Below are positions 53,430 through 56,368 of a DNA stretch of 56,368 nt, one piece after another. The first letter of the stretch is position 1. The number at the start of each line of letters is the position of its first letter. Origin of the DNA: Candidatus Endomicrobium procryptotermitis (lineage in GTDB: Bacteria > Elusimicrobiota > Endomicrobiia > Endomicrobiales > Endomicrobiaceae); NCBI GenBank assembly GCA_031279415.1, contig JAITIP010000030.1, forward strand, positions 1 through 56,368. Direction: 5' to 3'. The notes beneath the pieces are model-generated. The model saw only the letters and a list, made by a program, of their open reading frames with translations. It ran no database searches and had not been told where the DNA came from. A program made the translations under genes and the position numbers.

Positions 53430-55268
53430 ATGAAAAGAAATGACGTCAGAAATATAGCCATTATTGCACATGTTGATCATGGAAAAACGACAATTGTAGA
53501 TTCTTTGCTTAAATATGCAGGGCAATTCGACGTAAAAGTCGATGAAGCACAGGAAATGGTTTTAGACTCTAATCCTTTAGAGAGAGAAAGAGGAATTACA
53601 ATTCTTGCAAAATGTACTTCGGTAAATTTCAATGGAAATACAATCAATATTGTGGATACACCTGGACATGCGGATTTTGGCAGCGAAGTGGAAAGAGTTT
53701 TAAAAATGGTAGACGGTGCAATACTTATGGTAGACGCAGCCGAAGGTCCTATGCCGCAGACAAGATTTGTGCTTCGCAAAGCGCTGGCTTTGGGACTGTG
53801 CCCAATAGTCATTATCAATAAAATGGATAAACCACATATAAATCCCAGCAGCGTAATAGACGATGTCTTTGATTTGTTTATGAAACTCAGCGCAACAGAC
53901 GAACAGTTGGATTTCCCGATACTTTACGCTTCTGGACGTGACGGCTGGGCAAGCAGAGTAATGGAAGAAAAAGGCGTAAACATAAAACCTGTTTTTGACG
54001 CTGTATTTGAATATGTTCCTCCACCTGATGCCGATGATAGGAAACCCCTGCAAATGCAGATAACTATGCTTGACTACAATAATTTTCTCGGACATGTCGG
54101 AATAGGGAGAATTTTAAACGGTACTGTCAAAAAAGGACAACCCGTAGCTTTAGTTAACTCCAAAAAAGGCACATCTTCAGCAAAAATATCAAAAGCTGTA
54201 AGAATAGATAAATTTTTAGGACTTGGAAAGGTTGAAGTTGAACAAGCAAGGGCTGGAGATATAGTGTCAATAGCAGGACTTGAAGGCGTTGAAATTGGCG
54301 ATACGGTTTGCGGAATTTACGATATTTTACCGCTTCCTCCTCTTTCTATAGACGAACCTACTGTGTCCATGGATTTTCTTGTCAATGATTCACCTTTTGC
54401 AGGCCGCGAAGGAAAATTTTTAACAAGCCGTCATCTTAAAGAAAGACTTGAAAAAGAGGCGCAAACAAACGTCGGGCTTAAAGTCGAGCCTCTTTCAGGA
54501 GAAGGAAAGTTTAAAGTTTCGGGCAGAGGAGAACTTCATTTAACGATTTTAATTGAAACTATGCGCCGCGAAGGATTTGAACTTGCCGTATCTTCGCCGG
54601 AAGTAATTTACAAAGTAAAAAATGGACAACTTTGCGAGCCTATGGAATATTTGACGCTTGATATAGACAGCCAATATCAAGGCGCGATTTTTGAGCTTGT
54701 TGGGAAACGCTCTGCAAAACTTGAAAATATGGCAAGCGAAGGAGAAAATAGAATAAGATTAGAATATATAATTCCATCAAGAGCGCTGATAGGTTTTAAA
54801 AGCGAATTTCTAACAAATACCAGAGGAGAAGGTATAATGCATCACAGTTTTTACAATTACATGCCTAAAGTAAACATTTCAGATTTAAGAAAAAACGGAG
54901 TTTTTATAGCTTTGGAATCCGGCAAAACTACTGCTTATGCTCTGGATAATCTACAAAGCGGAGGCATTTTTTTTGTCGACCCCGGAGTTGAAGTTTATGC
55001 GGGAATGGTTGTGGGACAAAATTCAAGAGATAAAGATTTAGTCGTTAATCCATGTAAATTAAAAAAATTAAGCAATATGAGAAGCAAAGGTTCTGACGAC
55101 GCTCCTATGCTTATTCCTCCGATAAAATTCAGCCTTGAGCAAGCCGTTGAATATATTGCTCCCGACGAACTTGTAGAGGTAACGCCGTCATCGATAAGAC
55201 TCAGAAAAAAAATACTAAACCATTTGGCTAGAAAAAGAACGAGCAAAAATGAAGAGGAAGAAGAATAG
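53430..55268 (+). CDS. typA: Ribosome-associated GTPase TypA/BipA
   Basis: 612-residue translational GTPase linked to 50S assembly at low temperature and stress. G1 AHVDHGKTT (about 13-21), DTPGHADFG, NKMD and the EF-G-like domains II, III and V, plus the BipA C-terminal domain (MRSKGSDDAPMLIPP, about 550-564). The C-terminus is acidic and basic (RKRTSKNEEEEE). The start gives the usual N-terminus (RNIAIIAHVDHGKTT). No Shine-Dalgarno is seen in the 15 nt before it, and a terminator-like hairpin lies there instead. It is the only rightward gene in the window. Confidence 0.96.
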   Translation: MKRNDVRNIAIIAHVDHGKTTIVDSLLKYAGQFDVKVDEAQEMVLDSNPLERERGITILAKCTSVNFNGNTINIVDTPGHADFGSEVERVLKMVDGAILMVDAAEGPMPQTRFVLRKALALGLCPIVIINKMDKPHINPSSVIDDVFDLFMKLSATDEQLDFPILYASGRDGWASRVMEEKGVNIKPVFDAVFEYVPPPDADDRKPLQMQITMLDYNNFLGHVGIGRILNGTVKKGQPVALVNSKKGTSSAKISKAVRIDKFLGLGKVEVEQARAGDIVSIAGLEGVEIGDTVCGIYDILPLPPLSIDEPTVSMDFLVNDSPFAGREGKFLTSRHLKERLEKEAQTNVGLKVEPLSGEGKFKVSGRGELHLTILIETMRREGFELAVSSPEVIYKVKNGQLCEPMEYLTLDIDSQYQGAIFELVGKRSAKLENMASEGENRIRLEYIIPSRALIGFKSEFLTNTRGEGIMHHSFYNYMPKVNISDLRKNGVFIALESGKTTAYALDNLQSGGIFFVDPGVEVYAGMVVGQNSRDKDLVVNPCKLKKLSNMRSKGSDDAPMLIPPIKFSLEQAVEYIAPDELVEVTPSSIRLRKKILNHLARKRTSKNEEEEE

Positions 55269-55293
55269 CCGGGAATAAAAGGTTTATCGGGAA

Positions 55294-55327
55294 TGTCAAA
55301 AATATTGTGTAAAGTGTCCTTTTGACA
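55294..55327. repeat. 8-bp inverted repeat between typA and the OmpA-type gene
   Basis: TGTCAAAA (55294-55301) and TTTTGACA (55320-55327) flank ATATTGTGTAAAGTGTCC. The left part resembles the terminal inverted repeats of some IS256/mutator-type elements, but there is no transposase. It may be a remnant, or a bidirectional terminator-like element between converging genes; the stem is AT-rich. Confidence 0.3.
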
Positions 55328-55398
55328 ACATTTACTTTCTTTACATCTTTATACGATTCTGCTTTATCAAATTTCTTAGTCATTTCCAAGCTGCCAAG

Positions 55399-56368
55399 CT
55401 ACTCAATAATCACCACTACCCTTCTGTTTGCCATTCGGCCTGCCTCATTGTCATTTGCTGCTGCCGGTAAGACCGAAGACAGACCTGTATAATTTATCTT
55501 TTCAGCGGGAATTCCGTTATTTATAAATTCATCACACACTGCTTTTGCTCTTAATCTTGATAACTTCTTTGGCATTTGTTCCGTTGCATCCGCATGACCT
55601 TCTATTGATATTTTATTATATGTATATTTCTTTACCGCTTCACTTTGTTTTTCCAACTCTATTTTCCAATGCGGAGTTAATTCATATTTTCCCGACATAA
55701 ATTTTACTTCAAACGATTCTATTATCGGCTTTAACATTCTGTTTTCTATTTCTTTCTTTTTTTCATAAAGCTCTTCATCGGTGATTTCTCCTGAAATATT
55801 CTTTCTTTTCTCTTCTACCTTTTTTGCCTGAGCCAACTGCGCACTTCTCTTTTCAGTCAATATTTTTTCTTTCTCTATTTTTATTCTTACTTCCTCTTTC
55901 CTCTGCTCTTCTGCAAGCATTATTTCATACTCCATTATACGCGCGTCCTGCTTCACTTCTGGTTCTTTTTTAAACTTTTGATATTCCTGTTCCGCTTTTT
56001 TTATTCTCTTTGTACGTTCTTTTTCGGCTTTTATTTTTGCCTTCTCATAAGCTTTTATTTCGGCATCAATCTGTTTTTCCTCTTCTCTTGCTTTTTTCTT
56101 TGCCTCTGCGGCAAGCTTTTTCTCATAAGCATTTCTTTCTTTTTCCTCTTTCCTTGCCTGCTCTAAGTCAGCTTTTAATATTTCTCTTTCTTGTTGTTCT
56201 TCTTGTATTTTTGCTTTCTCGTAAGCTTTTATTTCTGCTTTTAAGCGTTCTGCTTCTTCTTTAGCTTTCCTTGCTTCTTCCTTTGCCTCTCTCTCTGTTT
56301 CCGCAATCTCTGCTTTTTCTTTTTCAATTTGCTGCTGTTGGGCTTTTGTCTTTTCTCTTTCTTCTTGT
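55399..56368 (-). CDS. OmpA-type C-terminal domain protein with long charged coiled coil (N-terminus outside window)
   Basis: The minus-strand frame stays open from the stop at 55399 to the window end, so at least 323 codons are present and the N-terminus is missing. A shorter reading that starts at a GTG (55956) would only be an internal Val. The first ~200 residues are almost pure E, K, A, R, Q coiled coil with a repeated block (AEIKAYEKAKI occurs twice, about 58 residues apart). The last ~110 residues are an OmpA/Pal-type peptidoglycan-binding domain (SIEGHADATE, LSRLRAKAV, GRMANRRVVVII). This suggests an envelope protein spanning the periplasm to the wall. Confidence 0.85.
   Translation of the reverse strand, partial: QEEREKTKAQQQQIEKEKAEIAETEREAKEEARKAKEEAERLKAEIKAYEKAKIQEEQQEREILKADLEQARKEEKERNAYEKKLAAEAKKKAREEEKQIDAEIKAYEKAKIKAEKERTKRIKKAEQEYQKFKKEPEVKQDARIMEYEIMLAEEQRKEEVRIKIEKEKILTEKRSAQLAQAKKVEEKRKNISGEITDEELYEKKKEIENRMLKPIIESFEVKFMSGKYELTPHWKIELEKQSEAVKKYTYNKISIEGHADATEQMPKKLSRLRAKAVCDEFINNGIPAEKINYTGLSSVLPAAANDNEAGRMANRRVVVIIE

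Noticed and set aside
55399-55956. A complete 185-residue OmpA-domain protein starting at GTG 55956.
   Set aside because: The same frame continues open to the window end with matching coiled-coil composition.
1-56368. CRISPR arrays, complete insertion sequences, prophage genes or a replication origin.
   Set aside because: No regularly spaced repeats, transposase, integrase, phage structural gene or DnaA-box cluster was seen.

Overview
The window is AT-rich bacterial chromosome. It codes almost entirely on the minus strand: every gene from 1 to about 53.2 kb runs leftward, and only typA (53430-55268) runs rightward. The cell is Gram-negative with LPS (kdsA/B/C, hldD, a heptose kinase, lptA/B/C, an LpxL-type acyltransferase, OmpA-type protein, lipoprotein acylation). 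It combines this with HPr kinase, a mannose-type PTS, [NiFe]-hydrogenase maturation and low GC. That mix fits an Elusimicrobiota (Endomicrobium-like) anaerobe. The assignment is inferred from gene content, not from a marker-gene comparison.

Layout, left to right. 1-7.7 kb: a large nuclease-methyltransferase fusion, a DUF362/ferredoxin protein, SMC and two small unknown proteins. 7.7-11.0 kb: three genes resembling a bacterial ceramide pathway (GNAT-type N-acyltransferase, serine palmitoyltransferase, extended SDR). 11.0-18.95 kb: a hyp operon in the order hypA-hypF-[DNA methyltransferase/HNH fusion]-[HEAT lipoprotein]-hypC-[LOG hydrolase]-hypD-hypE, which runs straight into the ceramide-like genes. 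19.1-22.3 kb: secG with a possible leaderless promoter, tRNA-Leu and tRNA-Gly, pgk and gap. 22.3-31.7 kb: prfB with an intact programmed +1 frameshift, three tandem lnt paralogues, secA and hemW. 31.8-35.8 kb: SPFH/NfeD pair, lepB, lepA. 35.8-45.4 kb: PTS block (EI, HPr, IID, IIC, a GH57 glucanotransferase-like enzyme, IIB, IIA) plus YvcK, RapZ, HPr kinase and an EIIA-Ntr-like protein. 45.5-53.2 kb: hpf, lptB/A/C, lpxL-like, kdsC, kdsA, kdsB, heptose kinase, hldD, with a good sigma70-type promoter in front. 53.3-56.4 kb: typA with an attenuator-like leader, and the C-terminal part of an OmpA-type protein with a long charged coiled coil that runs off the window.

The genes fall into a few themes: envelope construction (LPS core/Kdo, LPS transport, lipoprotein maturation, Sec export, possibly sphingolipid), sugar uptake with HPr-based control, hydrogenase maturation and translation factors. 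Most neighbours overlap or lie within about 30 nt, so long polycistronic units are likely. The strongest candidates for something not yet described are the ceramide-like operon joined to the hyp operon, the triple lnt array, and two single-chain methyltransferase-nuclease fusions. No gene-free stretch longer than 300 bases was found, and no CRISPR array or complete insertion sequence.
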